Notes: generated by a model from the sequence alone, not told the origin. Shown: positions 17,860-26,623, counted from the stretch's first letter. The stretch is 64,000 nt of DNA from Nonomuraea roseoviolacea subsp. carminata (GCF_024172185.1 NZ_JAMZEC010000001.1:8655001-8719000), one strand, 5' to 3'. Numbers and translations: made by a program.

Positions 17860-18372
17860 TCACGGCCGCACGGGACGGCGCAGCACCATTCCCGGCCATT
17901 CGCCGACCGTGAACGGCGCCTCCCGCTCGAACCCCCACTCCTCGTACCAGCGCACCAGCCGCCCGTCCCCACCGGCGTAGCAGTCCACGCGCAGCACCTC
18001 GGCCCCCCGCTCGCCGGCCTCGGCCAGCGCCCGGTCCAGCAGCGCGGCCCCCACGCCGCGCCCGGGGAAACGCCGGTCCACCACCAGCGCCTGCACATAC
18101 AGCTCCGGGACCTGCGCCGGCTGCACGTAGGCGGCGGGGGAGCCCACGCTCAGGCAGCCGGCCGGCTCGCCGTCCACCTCGGCGATCCGCAGCCCGCCGC
18201 CGCCGGCCCACCGCTCGACCTGCTCGGTGCGGCGGGCGTCGCCGGTGAACGGCCGATCGCCCCACTGACCCGTGATGCCCCGGCTCACCAGCCACGCCAC
18301 CGCGCTGTCGAACATCGCCAGCACCGCCGCCACGTCGCCGCCGCCGCCGGGCCGGATCCGCACCCCGCTCAC
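17860..18372 (-). CDS. GNAT-family N-acetyltransferase
   Basis: About 170 residues with the GNAT core: ELYVQALVVDRRFPGRGVG then AALLDRAL is the acetyl-CoA-binding motif A (RGVGAALL as R/Q-x-x-G-x-G/A), followed by LRVDCYAGGDGRLVRWYEEWGF (motif B). The preferred start is the GTG at 18372, whose GTGA overlaps the stop of the upstream 39-codon frame, implying translational coupling; an ATG at 18390 is an alternative. The substrate is unknown. Confidence 0.85.
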   Translation of the reverse strand: MSGVRIRPGGGGDVAAVLAMFDSAVAWLVSRGITGQWGDRPFTGDARRTEQVERWAGGGGLRIAEVDGEPAGCLSVGSPAAYVQPAQVPELYVQALVVDRRFPGRGVGAALLDRALAEAGERGAEVLRVDCYAGGDGRLVRWYEEWGFEREAPFTVGEWPGMVLRRPVRP

Positions 18373-18488
18373 GCCGGCACCCGCTGCCACAGCAGGGCCC
18401 GCGCCCGCTCGCCCACCTCGCGCGGCGCCCCGCCCTCCACCTTGGCGGACCCGTCGGTGACGAACCGCCGCACATCGATCACACTCAT
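18369..18488 (-). pseudogene. truncated N-terminus resembling phytanoyl-CoA dioxygenase family
   Basis: A 39-residue frame (MSVIDVRRFVTDGSAKVEGG, then PREVGERARALLW) resembles the first residues of PhyH-type Fe(II)/2-oxoglutarate oxygenases of actinomycetes. The catalytic HxD...H part is absent: the frame stops 4 bp inside the GNAT start. It is either a deletion remnant now serving as a translated leader for the GNAT gene, or a short protein of its own. The family resemblance is from memory of the N-terminal motif and needs alignment. Confidence 0.5.
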
Positions 18489-18606
18489 GCGCCGCACGCT
18501 AGCAGCGCCGTCCATCCCCATCTCTCTGCCGGGTGCGTCCCGCCCGTCCCCGCGACCATCCCCCCAGGGACCTTTCCGGGAACGGGCGGGACACCCTGCG
18601 GCGAGA

Positions 18607-19983
18607 TCAGGGCGCGGCCACGTACTCATACGCGCCGGCCTCGATCCGCCCGTCCTGACCGACCTTGACCCCGTCCAGGTCGACGTCGTTGAACTTCGTC
18701 ACGCCCAGCCCGATCGCCGGGCTGGTGCTGAGCAGGTGCAGCGGCCGGTTCGGATCGAACTTCGGGTCCTTGCGGACGTTCGCCGTCCCCGCCGACATCT
18801 GGAACTGCCCGCCGTGGAAGACGTTGTGGTCGTGCGCGGTGAACGCCGGGTCGGCGTAGGCGATCTTCTTGGCCGCCGACACGATGTTCTGCGACAACGT
18901 CAGGTGCGCGTTGGTGCAGCCCGCGTCGCACACCACGCCCTCGGAGTCGGCGTTGGGCAGGTTCATCGCGTTGTTGCGGAACACCGTGCCGAACACCGGC
19001 CCGTTGGTCTCGATCCGCCCGTCGTCGTGCACCGGGCCCCGCGTCACCAGCCCCGACCGCGAGCGCGGCCCGTAGATGCCGTTGTACTCGAACACGTTGC
19101 CCGACGTGCCGTCCGGGTCGTTGCTGGTGCCGTCGTCGTTGCGGCTCGTGCCCAGCTCGGTGAACGTGTCGACGTCGAAGGCGAGGTTGTGGTGCACCCG
19201 GTTGCGCGACCCCATGAAGATCTCCACCGCCGCGCCGTCGAAGCCGTAGTCGTAGCTGAAGGCCACCGACCCGCTGATGGTGTTCCACCCGATGTTCGCA
19301 TCGTCGCCCTGCACCAGCATGGCGAACGCCCCCGAGTCGTCGTTGGCGTTCACCTCCTTCGGCGTCAGCGTGCTCATGTGGTTGTTGTCGACGAAGTCGT
19401 TGTTCGTCACCGCCGTGTAGCGGGCGCTCGTCTCGATGTAGACCCCCGCCGCCGCGCCGGTGATGAGGTTCCTCTCCACGACGTTGTCGTCGCCGCCCAC
19501 CTTGATCCCCGCCCACGAGCAGCGGCCCGCGTCCCGGTTCACCCCCACCTGCAGGTTGTAGACCTCGATGTGGCTGCCGGCCAGGTCCACGCACGCCTCG
19601 TCGTCGCCCATCACGATCGGCGCGGCGCCCGTGCCGTAGGCGTCCACCACGATCGGCGCGTCCGCCGTGCCCGAACGGCTGAGCGCCAGCTGCCCCGACC
19701 ACGAGCCGCCCCGCTTGAGCAGCAGCTTCGAACCCGGCTCCAGGGGCGCGGCCGACGCCTTGGCCAGCGTCTTCCACGCCGTGGCCGCCGAGGTGCCCGC
19801 GGCCGCGTCGTTGCCGGCGACGCTGTCGAGGTAGTAGACGGTGGCCGCTGCGGCCGCCGCGGTCCGCGCGGTGGAGGCGGCGGCCGTCCCGGCCCCCGCT
19901 CCGGCGATCACGACCGCCAGCGCCGCCGCCGAGGCACCCAGAGCCTTCGGCGTGGTGAGGGTCTTCGAGGTTAAGCCAGACAC
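18607..19983 (-). CDS. secreted right-handed parallel beta-helix protein
   Basis: A 458-residue protein with a signal peptide (hydrophobic run AAALAVVIAGAGAG, then an Ala-rich cleavage region). The mature part begins VYYLDSVAGNDAAAGTS, the usual opening of pectate-lyase-like/right-handed beta-helix proteins, and has Asn-ladder repeats (NNDFVDNNH, NVFEYNGIYG, FRNNAMNL). Such folds occur in polysaccharide lyases and hydrolases; the active-site residues are not obvious, so the substrate is unknown. It is exported, probably to act on extracellular polysaccharide. Confidence 0.8.
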   Translation of the reverse strand: MSGLTSKTLTTPKALGASAAALAVVIAGAGAGTAAASTARTAAAAAATVYYLDSVAGNDAAAGTSAATAWKTLAKASAAPLEPGSKLLLKRGGSWSGQLALSRSGTADAPIVVDAYGTGAAPIVMGDDEACVDLAGSHIEVYNLQVGVNRDAGRCSWAGIKVGGDDNVVERNLITGAAAGVYIETSARYTAVTNNDFVDNNHMSTLTPKEVNANDDSGAFAMLVQGDDANIGWNTISGSVAFSYDYGFDGAAVEIFMGSRNRVHHNLAFDVDTFTELGTSRNDDGTSNDPDGTSGNVFEYNGIYGPRSRSGLVTRGPVHDDGRIETNGPVFGTVFRNNAMNLPNADSEGVVCDAGCTNAHLTLSQNIVSAAKKIAYADPAFTAHDHNVFHGGQFQMSAGTANVRKDPKFDPNRPLHLLSTSPAIGLGVTKFNDVDLDGVKVGQDGRIEAGAYEYVAAP

Positions 19984-20127
19984 GGGGATTCAGCCTCCTG
20001 AACGAAGATCATCCAGCTTGAGGCTGCCACCATAACGGCAAAAAGTGACCAATATCGAGACTGCCGGTCAACCTTTTCGTCCACCCGGACAACCAGGCAG
20101 GCGGCACCGCCCGGGGGAGAGGCCCCG

Positions 20128-20200
20128 AAACCCGCGACCGGGAGGATAGACCCCCAAACCCGCGACCGGGAGGGAAGACCCCTAAACCCGCGGCCGCCCC
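20128..20200. repeat. 28-bp tandem repeat (about 2.6 copies)
   Basis: AAACCCGCGACCGGGAGG starts at 20128 and 20156, and AAACCCGCGG at 20184, a 28-bp period. It lies between the beta-helix gene promoter and the 3' end of the radical SAM gene. Each unit can form a small CCCGCGACCGGG hairpin, which may contribute to termination. Confidence 0.75.
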
Positions 20201-20201
20201 G

Positions 20202-21179
20202 TCACACCAGCGCCAACTGCTCCCCGCCCCCGCGACGCCTGCCGACCGGCTCGCCCGCGCCGCACGCCATCCCGTACACCCGGCACAACTGCTCGATCTG
20301 CCCCGTGATCCGCCGCTCGTACTCCGGCGACGGCAACCCCGCCGCGTCGTACAACTCCTCATACCGGGCCACCAGCCCCGGATGCGCCTGCCCGAGCCAC
20401 TCCAGATACCACGACCGCGTCCCGGCCGGCAGCCGCAGCACCACCGGCTCCACCGCCCCCGCGCCCGCCGCCGCGATCCGCCGTACCGTGGCCGCCAGCT
20501 GGTCGGCCGCGTCGCTGAGCAGCGGCAGCACCGGCGCCATCAGCACCCGGCACTCCACCCCCGCCTCCACCAGCGCCGACACCAGCTCCAGCCGCGCCTG
20601 CGCCCCCACCGCGCCCGGCTCCACCGCCCGCCGGATCCGCTCGTCCACGAACGCGATCGACACCGCCACCCGGGCCCCCGCCCGCGCCAGCAGCGGCGCG
20701 TCGCGCAACACCAGCGGGCTCTTGGTGTAGACCGTGAACGGCACCCCCGCCTCGCCCAGCGCCCGCACCACCCCCGGCATCAACCGGTACGTCGCCTCCG
20801 CCTCCTGGTAGCAGTCGCCGCCGGCCCCGACCGCCAGCGACTCGCCCTCCCAGCGCGGCAGCTCGGCCCGCAGCCGCTCGGCCACGTTCGGCCGCACCAC
20901 GATCCGCGTGTCGAAGTCACGCCCCGCATCCAGCCCCAGCCGCCGATGCCCGCCGCGCGCTCCGCACCCCCGGCACGCGTGCGCGCACCCCCGGTAGGGG
21001 GAGACACCCCACTGCTGCGACACCCCCGCCGTCACGGGCAGCCGCTCGATCACCGTGCGGGCCTGCATCTCGTAGAACCCGCCCCGCAGCACCGCCCGCC
21101 GCTCGATCAGCGGACGATCGTCAACCGCGTCCACCAGCGAAAGCGCGTCCCAGCCCACACCACCCAGTGGAACACGCAT
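20202..21179 (-). CDS. Rv2578c-like radical SAM protein
   Basis: A 325-residue protein matching the Rv2578c/SPL-like radical SAM family: WGVSPYRGCAHACRGCGARG, LDAGRDFDTRIVVRPNVAERLRAEL, GDCYQEAEATYRLMPG and LLARAGARVAVSIAFVDE. The three iron-sulfur Cys (65, 69, 72) are kept in CxxxCxxC spacing, but the residue before the last Cys is Gly rather than the aromatic usual in the family. The reaction is unknown. It is the last gene of a probable three-gene operon (gaps of 33 and 12 bp). Confidence 0.88.
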   Translation of the reverse strand: MRVPLGGVGWDALSLVDAVDDRPLIERRAVLRGGFYEMQARTVIERLPVTAGVSQQWGVSPYRGCAHACRGCGARGGHRRLGLDAGRDFDTRIVVRPNVAERLRAELPRWEGESLAVGAGGDCYQEAEATYRLMPGVVRALGEAGVPFTVYTKSPLVLRDAPLLARAGARVAVSIAFVDERIRRAVEPGAVGAQARLELVSALVEAGVECRVLMAPVLPLLSDAADQLAATVRRIAAAGAGAVEPVVLRLPAGTRSWYLEWLGQAHPGLVARYEELYDAAGLPSPEYERRITGQIEQLCRVYGMACGAGEPVGRRRGGGEQLALV

Positions 21180-21191
21180 TCGACTCCGTTT

Positions 21192-22562
21192 TCAACCCGA
21201 CCGCCAGGCCTCACGCGGAAACGGCGCGAAGACGCCGTCCGGGTCCCAGCGCCCCCGCAGCCGCCCCAGCCGCTCCCACGCCGCCGGCGCGAACGAGCGC
21301 CGCACCCGATCCGGGCCCGCCAGCAGGTCCGTCTCGGCGATGTAGTGCCCCGACCCCAGCGGCGCGACCCCGTCCATCGCCGTGCGCAGCCAGCCTTCGT
21401 TGGCCGCGTCGTCCGCCGGGTCGTCCCAGATCGCGTACCCCACGACATAGCTGGAGCCCAGCACCGAGAACGCCATGTCCGCCGCCCCGCGCCCCGGCCC
21501 GGCCGGCGCCGGCGAGGCCAGCACCAGCGACCTGTCCGACGGCGCCCGCGCCAGCTCCCGCGCCAGCGGCGGCAGCACCGCCGCCAGCCCCCGCTCCGAC
21601 CACAACGTGTCGGCCGCGCAGCGGTCACCGTGCCGCCACACCCCGTCCGAGGCGTCCAGCAGCGCGTCGAACCCCACCGGCTCCTCCCGCGTCCGCTCCA
21701 GCGCCCGGCCCGCCCACGGGCACGCGGCGAACGCCTCCAGCGACCGCCCCGCCTCCTCCCGAGACCCGGCGAAGCAGGTGGCCGTCACCGAGACCACCTT
21801 GCGCCCGCTCCCGTCCGCCTGCGTGCCCACGATCACGCTCAGCTCCACCGGCGCGGGCAGCACCGCCGCGACCTCCTCCACCCACGACGCCACCCGCTCC
21901 ACCTCCTCCAGCGCGAAGACGTACGCGCTGCGCACGATCACCGCCGGCGCCCGGCGCAGCGCCAGCCGAAAACGCGTCACCACGGCGAACAGGCCGGCCC
22001 CCGCCCCACGCGCCGCCCAGAACAGGTCGGCGTTGTCGCGCTCGTCGCAGCGCACCAGCTCACCGTCCGCCGTCACCGCCTCGACCCCGACGACACCACC
22101 ACAGGCCGGCCCCCACGCCCCGGGATTCCAGCCCAGGCCGCCGCTGGTCAGGTAGCCGCCCACCGCCACCGACCCGCAGTGCCCCACCGGGAAGGCCAGG
22201 TCCCGCCCGGCCAGCGCCGCCGCCAGCTCGCGGCCGGTCACCGCCGGCCCCACCACCGCCGTGCCCGAGGCCGCGTCCACCGCGCACCCGCGCAGCCGCG
22301 ACAGGTCGATCAGCATGCCGCCCTCCCGCAGCGAGCAGCCGATCCAGTTGTGCCCGCCCGCCCGCACGGCCACCGGCATGCCCGCCGACCTGGCCAGCCG
22401 CACGGCGCGCGCCACGTCCCGCTCGTCGGCGGCCCGCACGATCACCTCGGGGGAGCGCGCGGGCTTGCGCGCGTTCCACACCATGCCCGCGCGGACCTCC
22501 TCGTAGCCGGGATCGCCCCGCCGTACCAGCTCCAGCTCCCCGGCCTGTCCACCTGCGGACAT
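21192..22562 (-). CDS. berberine-bridge-type FAD-dependent oxidoreductase
   Basis: A 456-residue PCMH/BBE flavoprotein. RAGGHNWIG holds the His that usually carries 8-alpha FAD linkage, and VGHCGSVAVGGYLTSGG holds a Cys at the place used for the second (6-S-cysteinyl) bond, so FAD may be bicovalent. The C-terminal ends RGRWDPDGVFAPF, the BBE segment. These enzymes oxidise alcohols, sugars or secondary metabolites. GGAAGGAC precedes the ATG. It sits between the ABM-membrane protein and the radical SAM gene. Confidence 0.88.
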   Translation of the reverse strand: MSAGGQAGELELVRRGDPGYEEVRAGMVWNARKPARSPEVIVRAADERDVARAVRLARSAGMPVAVRAGGHNWIGCSLREGGMLIDLSRLRGCAVDAASGTAVVGPAVTGRELAAALAGRDLAFPVGHCGSVAVGGYLTSGGLGWNPGAWGPACGGVVGVEAVTADGELVRCDERDNADLFWAARGAGAGLFAVVTRFRLALRRAPAVIVRSAYVFALEEVERVASWVEEVAAVLPAPVELSVIVGTQADGSGRKVVSVTATCFAGSREEAGRSLEAFAACPWAGRALERTREEPVGFDALLDASDGVWRHGDRCAADTLWSERGLAAVLPPLARELARAPSDRSLVLASPAPAGPGRGAADMAFSVLGSSYVVGYAIWDDPADDAANEGWLRTAMDGVAPLGSGHYIAETDLLAGPDRVRRSFAPAAWERLGRLRGRWDPDGVFAPFPREAWRSG

Positions 22563-22595
22563 CGAAGTCCTTCCCGGCCGCGCGGGGCGACCCTG

Positions 22596-23555
22596 CTAGC
22601 GGGCGATCAGCCCGAAGACGGCGACGCACGCCGCATACCCCGCCACCAGCACCAGCGCACCCGCCGCGCTCGCCCGCGCCGGGACTCCCGGCCGCAGCCA
22701 CCACGCGAACGCCCGGTTGACCAGCGGCATCAGCGCCCACGTCAGCAGCGCCACGCTCGCCATGTTGCCGACGAACAGCACCAGGAAGACCGGCCACCCC
22801 GCCCCCAGCAGCACCCGCACCAGCGTCAGATTGAGGACCATCACCGTCGGATACAGGGCCAGCAGCACCGACATGGCCTGCTTCCAGTCGGGCGGCCCCT
22901 GCTGCGCGCCGCCGTCGGAGCGGAACCAGCCGGAAAAAGCCGACCTGACCGTGCGCACGTCGAAGTCCAGCACGCAGTCGCGCCCGTCGCGCAGGAGCCG
23001 GCCGCGCGCGGCCGAGTCCATCCAGCCGTCCAGATGCTCGCGGGTGTCGTAGCGCAGCAGCACGACCCAGTGCTCCTGGATGCCCGGCACCGGTTCGAAC
23101 GTCTCGACCCCGAGGAAGCCGGGGAAGCGCTCCTGGGCCTTGCGCATCTCCTCCTGCCAGCGCAGGAACTCGCGTTCGCGGCCGGGGCGCACCCGGTGGG
23201 AGATGACCGCCGTCACCGCGTCGCCGCCCGGGCCGCGGCCCGCCAGGACCTCCAGCGCCGACGGCTCCTCCAGCAGCGGCCGGACCTCCGCCAGCAGCCG
23301 GGCCCGCACCTCCGAGTCCAGCCATCCGGTCAGCCGCCCGGCGCTGGAGAAACGGCACACGACCACCCACGAGCCTTGTTCGCCGGGAATGGGGGGATAA
23401 ACCTCCGCGCCCTCGAAACCCGGGAATGCGTGCATGGCGTCGGTCATTCTCCGCTGCCAGCGCCGATATTCCTCCTCGCCACCCTCGCGGACCTTCGAGG
23501 AGATCACGACGGTGGCACCGTCACCGTCGCTGCCCGGAATGGCGTGACGTTTCAC
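22596..23555 (-). CDS. two-domain ABM protein with C-terminal membrane segments
   Basis: About 319 residues. Two ABM-type ferredoxin-like domains lie in tandem: residues about 10-95 (VVISSKVREGGEEEYRRW, FPGFEGAEVYPP) and about 110-205 (VISHRVRPGREREFLRWQEE, FPGFLGVETFEP). The last 100 residues hold three hydrophobic helices. The family is known in actinomycetes but its reaction is not. The start is uncertain: the frame opens at a TTG at 23579, but TACACT seven bases before the GTG at 23555 suggests a leaderless start there. It is the probable first gene of the operon with the flavoprotein and radical SAM genes. Confidence 0.78.
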   Translation of the reverse strand: MKRHAIPGSDGDGATVVISSKVREGGEEEYRRWQRRMTDAMHAFPGFEGAEVYPPIPGEQGSWVVVCRFSSAGRLTGWLDSEVRARLLAEVRPLLEEPSALEVLAGRGPGGDAVTAVISHRVRPGREREFLRWQEEMRKAQERFPGFLGVETFEPVPGIQEHWVVLLRYDTREHLDGWMDSAARGRLLRDGRDCVLDFDVRTVRSAFSGWFRSDGGAQQGPPDWKQAMSVLLALYPTVMVLNLTLVRVLLGAGWPVFLVLFVGNMASVALLTWALMPLVNRAFAWWLRPGVPARASAAGALVLVAGYAACVAVFGLIAR

Positions 23556-23665
23556 CTGGTCAAGTGTAGTGCAGGGCAACGAGGGAAGAACAACGGCGAC
23601 AATCCCGACAAATCATTGTATTAAATCAAAAATTCAGGCGAACTTTACGCATCGGAGGCCACACC

Positions 23666-24232
23666 ATGGGACATCGAGAATTCATGGCAGAAGCCGCACG
23701 ACTCGCCGCCGAATCCGTCGAAAACGGCTGGGGCGGCCCCTTCGGCACCGTCATTACCATGAACGATGAGATCCTCGCCCGCGGACAGAACCGCGTCCTG
23801 CTCACCGGCGACCCCACCGCCCACGGCGAAGTCGAAGCCATCCGCAAAGCCATCCAGATCCTCAACCCCGAAGCACCCTCCATCGCCGAGAACAACAACA
23901 ACACCTCCACCCTCCAACTCGTCCCACGCCCCGACGGATCACCCGACCCCCTCCCCGAACGCGCCAGAATGCTCATGGGCTGCACCCTCTACACCAGCGG
24001 CGCCCCATGCCCCATGTGCATGAGCGCCATCTACTGGTCAAGAATCGACGCCGTCTACTTCAGCGCCGACCTCGAAGCCACCAGCAAAATCGGCTTCAGC
24101 GACGCCTTCCAATACGAAGACTTCCAAAAACCCCTCGACCAGCGCAGAATCCACATCGAACAGATCCACCCCGAACTCGGCGAAGAGGCCTACACCCTCT
24201 GGACCAACAAACCCGACAACCACCCCTACTGA
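23666..24232 (+). CDS. nucleoside/guanine deaminase-like CDA-fold enzyme
   Basis: A 188-residue zinc deaminase. The zinc site is visible as THPAE-like TAHGEVEAI (His ligand, catalytic Glu; the usual HAE is HGE) and APCPMC (two Cys). The N-terminal GGPFGTVIT strand is typical of guanine/cytosine deaminases. An insertion with NNNNTSTLQL precedes the Cys pair. It hydrolyses an amino group from a nucleobase or similar ring; which one is not certain. GGAGG lies 7 bases before the ATG. It is divergent from the ABM-membrane gene. Confidence 0.88.
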   Translation: MGHREFMAEAARLAAESVENGWGGPFGTVITMNDEILARGQNRVLLTGDPTAHGEVEAIRKAIQILNPEAPSIAENNNNTSTLQLVPRPDGSPDPLPERARMLMGCTLYTSGAPCPMCMSAIYWSRIDAVYFSADLEATSKIGFSDAFQYEDFQKPLDQRRIHIEQIHPELGEEAYTLWTNKPDNHPY

Positions 24233-24324
24233 CCACCCACACCCGGGGGAGTGGACGCGCAGCCGCCCACCCCCCACACAAAACCCCTCGCCACCCCCCA
24301 CCCATCGCCCCCTACACTGCCCCC

Positions 24325-24879
24325 GTGCTCAAACCCGACTACCCCCTCATCACCCCGCGCCTGACCCTGCGCCCCTTCACCCCCGACGACCTCGACGCCG
24401 TCCACGCCTTCGAATCCCGCCCCGACGTCACCCGCTACCTCTACTGGGAAGCCCGCGACCTCGACGCCACCCGCGCCGGACTCGACACCAAGATCAGCCG
24501 CACCGCCATCACCGCCGAAGGCGACGGCCTCAACCTCGCCGTCGTCCGCCGCGACACCGGCCACCTCATCGGCCTGGCCATACTCATGTGGACCAGCGAA
24601 CAACACCGCCAAGGCGAGATCGGCTACATCCTCCACCCCGACCACCACGGCCACGGCTACGCCACCGAAGCCGCCCGCGAGATGCTCCGCCTCGGCTTCG
24701 AAGGACTCCACCTCCACCGCATCGTCGGCCGCCTCGACGGCCGCAACACCGCCTCCGCCCGCGTCCTGGAAAAACTCGGCATGCGCCGCGAAGCCCACCT
24801 CATCCAGAACGAACACGTCAAAGGCGAATGGACCGACGAGGTCATCTACGCCATGCTCGCCCGCGAGTGGACCCCATGA
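24325..24879 (+). CDS. RimJ/RimL-type GNAT acetyltransferase
   Basis: A 184-residue GNAT of the RimJ/RimL group: LITPRLTLRPFTPDDLDAV at the start, GEIGYILHPDHHGHGYATEA (acetyl-CoA site) and RNTASARVLEKLGMRREAH (motif B). Start is GTG with TACACT six bases upstream and no Shine-Dalgarno, so probably leaderless. Its stop overlaps the DUF952 start (ATGA), implying translational coupling. The substrate is unknown. Confidence 0.9.
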   Translation: MLKPDYPLITPRLTLRPFTPDDLDAVHAFESRPDVTRYLYWEARDLDATRAGLDTKISRTAITAEGDGLNLAVVRRDTGHLIGLAILMWTSEQHRQGEIGYILHPDHHGHGYATEAAREMLRLGFEGLHLHRIVGRLDGRNTASARVLEKLGMRREAHLIQNEHVKGEWTDEVIYAMLAREWTP

Positions 24880-25193
24880 CCATCCTCCACCTCGCCCTGG
24901 CCACCGACTGGCAGGCCGCCCAGCACACCGGCGACTACCGCGTCTCCACCCTCGGCCGCACCCTGGACGACGAAGGCTTCATCCACTGCAGCCGCGACAC
25001 CGCCCAACTCCACGGCGTCCACGACGCCTTCTACACCGCCGTCACCGAACCCCTGCTCGTCCTGGAGATCGACCCCACCGGCCTCGACGTCCGTATCGAG
25101 AACGGCTTCCCCCACCTGTACGGCCCCCTCCCACTCACCGCCGTCACCGCCACCCACCCCTACCAACCGCCCCCCGGCCACACCAGCACCTGA
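24876..25193 (+). CDS. DUF952 family protein
   Basis: A 105-residue protein with the DUF952 signature: ILHLALATDWQAAQHTGDYR, DEGFIHCSRDTAQL, VLEIDPTGLDVRIE and FPHLYGPLPLTAV. The family is of unknown function and is common in actinomycetes and proteobacteria. The ATG overlaps the stop of the GNAT gene by four bases, so it is the second gene of that operon. No Shine-Dalgarno of its own. Confidence 0.87.
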   Translation: MTILHLALATDWQAAQHTGDYRVSTLGRTLDDEGFIHCSRDTAQLHGVHDAFYTAVTEPLLVLEIDPTGLDVRIENGFPHLYGPLPLTAVTATHPYQPPPGHTST

Positions 25194-25684
25194 TGTGGCC
25201 GGGGCCGTACCCGCCCCGGACCCGGCGCGGTGGCTGGGCCGGTCCCGCCGCCCTCCGGTCGAGCCGGTCGTCGACGTGCCGGTCGACATCAGGACGCGCG
25301 GCGACGGCCCGCTGGGAAACCGACTGGCCATGATGCCCGTCACCCTGCCCTGCGCCGGCAGGCGAGGCAGCACAACGAGCCTCCGCAGCCTCAAGAGGGG
25401 GGTCGGCACGCCGATGACGATGGACGCCAGGTGTGCTGAAGCCGCAACGAATGATCCTGTTGATCTCGTCGCGGGGCAGGAGCTTGCCGCACAATCAGGA
25501 TGCCGTTGGTCAGGGACCGGCCCCCAACCCCGCGTGCAGCCAGACAGGCCTGCCACTGGTGCCAGTCCGCCTTCCTCGTTCACGTGAGATCGGTCGGCGT
25601 GCCCGGTCGTGCGGCGTTGACGGTGCGTTCATGCGGTCGCACACTCGGCATCGGGGCAATTCGGCACTCGAAGACGGTGACGTG
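25194..25684. other. gap before the terpenoid cluster; one gene relic
   Basis: No intact gene is supported in these 491 bp. The only protein-like signal is the short acyltransferase fragment at 25255-25362. The frames here are otherwise incoherent. The promoter of the terpenoid operon should be near the right end. Confidence 0.5.
25255..25362 (+). pseudogene. possible fragment of a WS/DGAT acyltransferase
   Basis: A 35-codon stretch reading VPVDIRTRGDGPLGNRLAMM then PVTLPCAG resembles the conserved central segment of wax ester synthase/diacylglycerol acyltransferases (xVPVSxRxxGDxGxxGNxxAxMxxxLP). No start, no HHxxxDG active-site motif and no continuation are present, so it is a relic at best. 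Confidence 0.4.
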
Positions 25685-26623
25685 ATGACATCCGATCCGC
25701 AGACGTCCACAGTCAACGGGTCCGAAGCCGTCGCGCCCTTCGCACCCGGACCAACCGGGCCCTGGCTGTGCGCGGAGGCCCAGCGCATGATCGGCCCTTC
25801 GTATCGCCGGGCGATCGGCAGCCTGCCGGCGGAGCTGGGGCGCGTGGCGCGGTATCACGCCGGCTGGTGGGACGACGAGGGCAGGGCACGCGCCAGGGCC
25901 GGCAAGGCCGTGCGGCCGGCGCTGGTACTGGCCAGCGCGCGAGCCGCGGGTGCCGACAGGGGGGTTCCGGTCCCGGAGGTGGTTGAGGCCGCGGTGGCGG
26001 TGGAACTGGCCCACGACTTCACGTTGCTGCACGACGATGTGATGGATGGCGACCGCACCCGGCGCGGCCATCCCGCCGCGTGGACGGTGTTCGGCACCAG
26101 CCTGGGGATCCTGGCGGGCGACGCACTTCTTGTGCTGGCGCTGAAGGTGCTGGACAACCGCGCGGGGGCCCCGGTCTTGACCCAGGCGCTGCTGGAGCTC
26201 TGCGCGGGTCAGGCCGCCGACCTGGCGTTCGAGACCCGCCAGGACGTTGGGCTGCCCGAATGCCTGGCCATGGCCGAGGCCCTCCTGGGGGTCTGGGGCG
26301 GCCCGATCGCCACCGGCAAACCCGCGAGCTCAGACCTGGCCTCTCGCAAGAAGTCGTTGCCGGTCGTCGCCGCTCTGACCTCAGGGACCGCTGCGGGGGA
26401 GCGTCTGGCCCGGATGTACCAACGTGAGCAAGACATGGACGAGCACGCGATCGCGCACGCCGCCGAGCTGATCGAAGCCGCCGGAGGCAAGACCTGGGCG
26501 CAGCAGGAAGCCGAACGGCGGATCGTCGCGGCACTGGATGCCCTGACCGCAGCCCACCCCGACCCGGCCGCCACCACCGACCTCCACGCCCTGGCCGCCC
26601 TCATCACCCGCAGAGACCGCTGA
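25685..26623 (+). CDS. polyprenyl diphosphate synthase, second Asp-rich region deleted
   Basis: A 312-residue trans-prenyltransferase relative, first gene of the terpenoid cluster. The first Asp-rich motif is intact (LLHDDVMDGDRTRRG, D117/D118/D121) and GKAVRPALVLAS is the conserved KxxRP region. After LPECLAMAE (about residue 198) the sequence jumps to ALLGVWGGPIATGKPASSDL. Family members have about 45 more residues here, including the K-T-(A/G) segment and the second motif FQxxDDxxD. Both are missing while the frame is kept. The enzyme is thus probably inactive, or altered. Start: ATG at 25685; an open frame upstream to 25433 has no homology. Confidence 0.85.
   Translation: MTSDPQTSTVNGSEAVAPFAPGPTGPWLCAEAQRMIGPSYRRAIGSLPAELGRVARYHAGWWDDEGRARARAGKAVRPALVLASARAAGADRGVPVPEVVEAAVAVELAHDFTLLHDDVMDGDRTRRGHPAAWTVFGTSLGILAGDALLVLALKVLDNRAGAPVLTQALLELCAGQAADLAFETRQDVGLPECLAMAEALLGVWGGPIATGKPASSDLASRKKSLPVVAALTSGTAAGERLARMYQREQDMDEHAIAHAAELIEAAGGKTWAQQEAERRIVAALDALTAAHPDPAATTDLHALAALITRRDR

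Noticed and set aside
20382-23624. Very long plus-strand open frame (over 1,000 codons)
   Set aside because: It is antisense to the radical SAM, flavoprotein and ABM genes. Composition is Arg/Pro/His-rich and no motif is seen; it results from GC-biased third positions.
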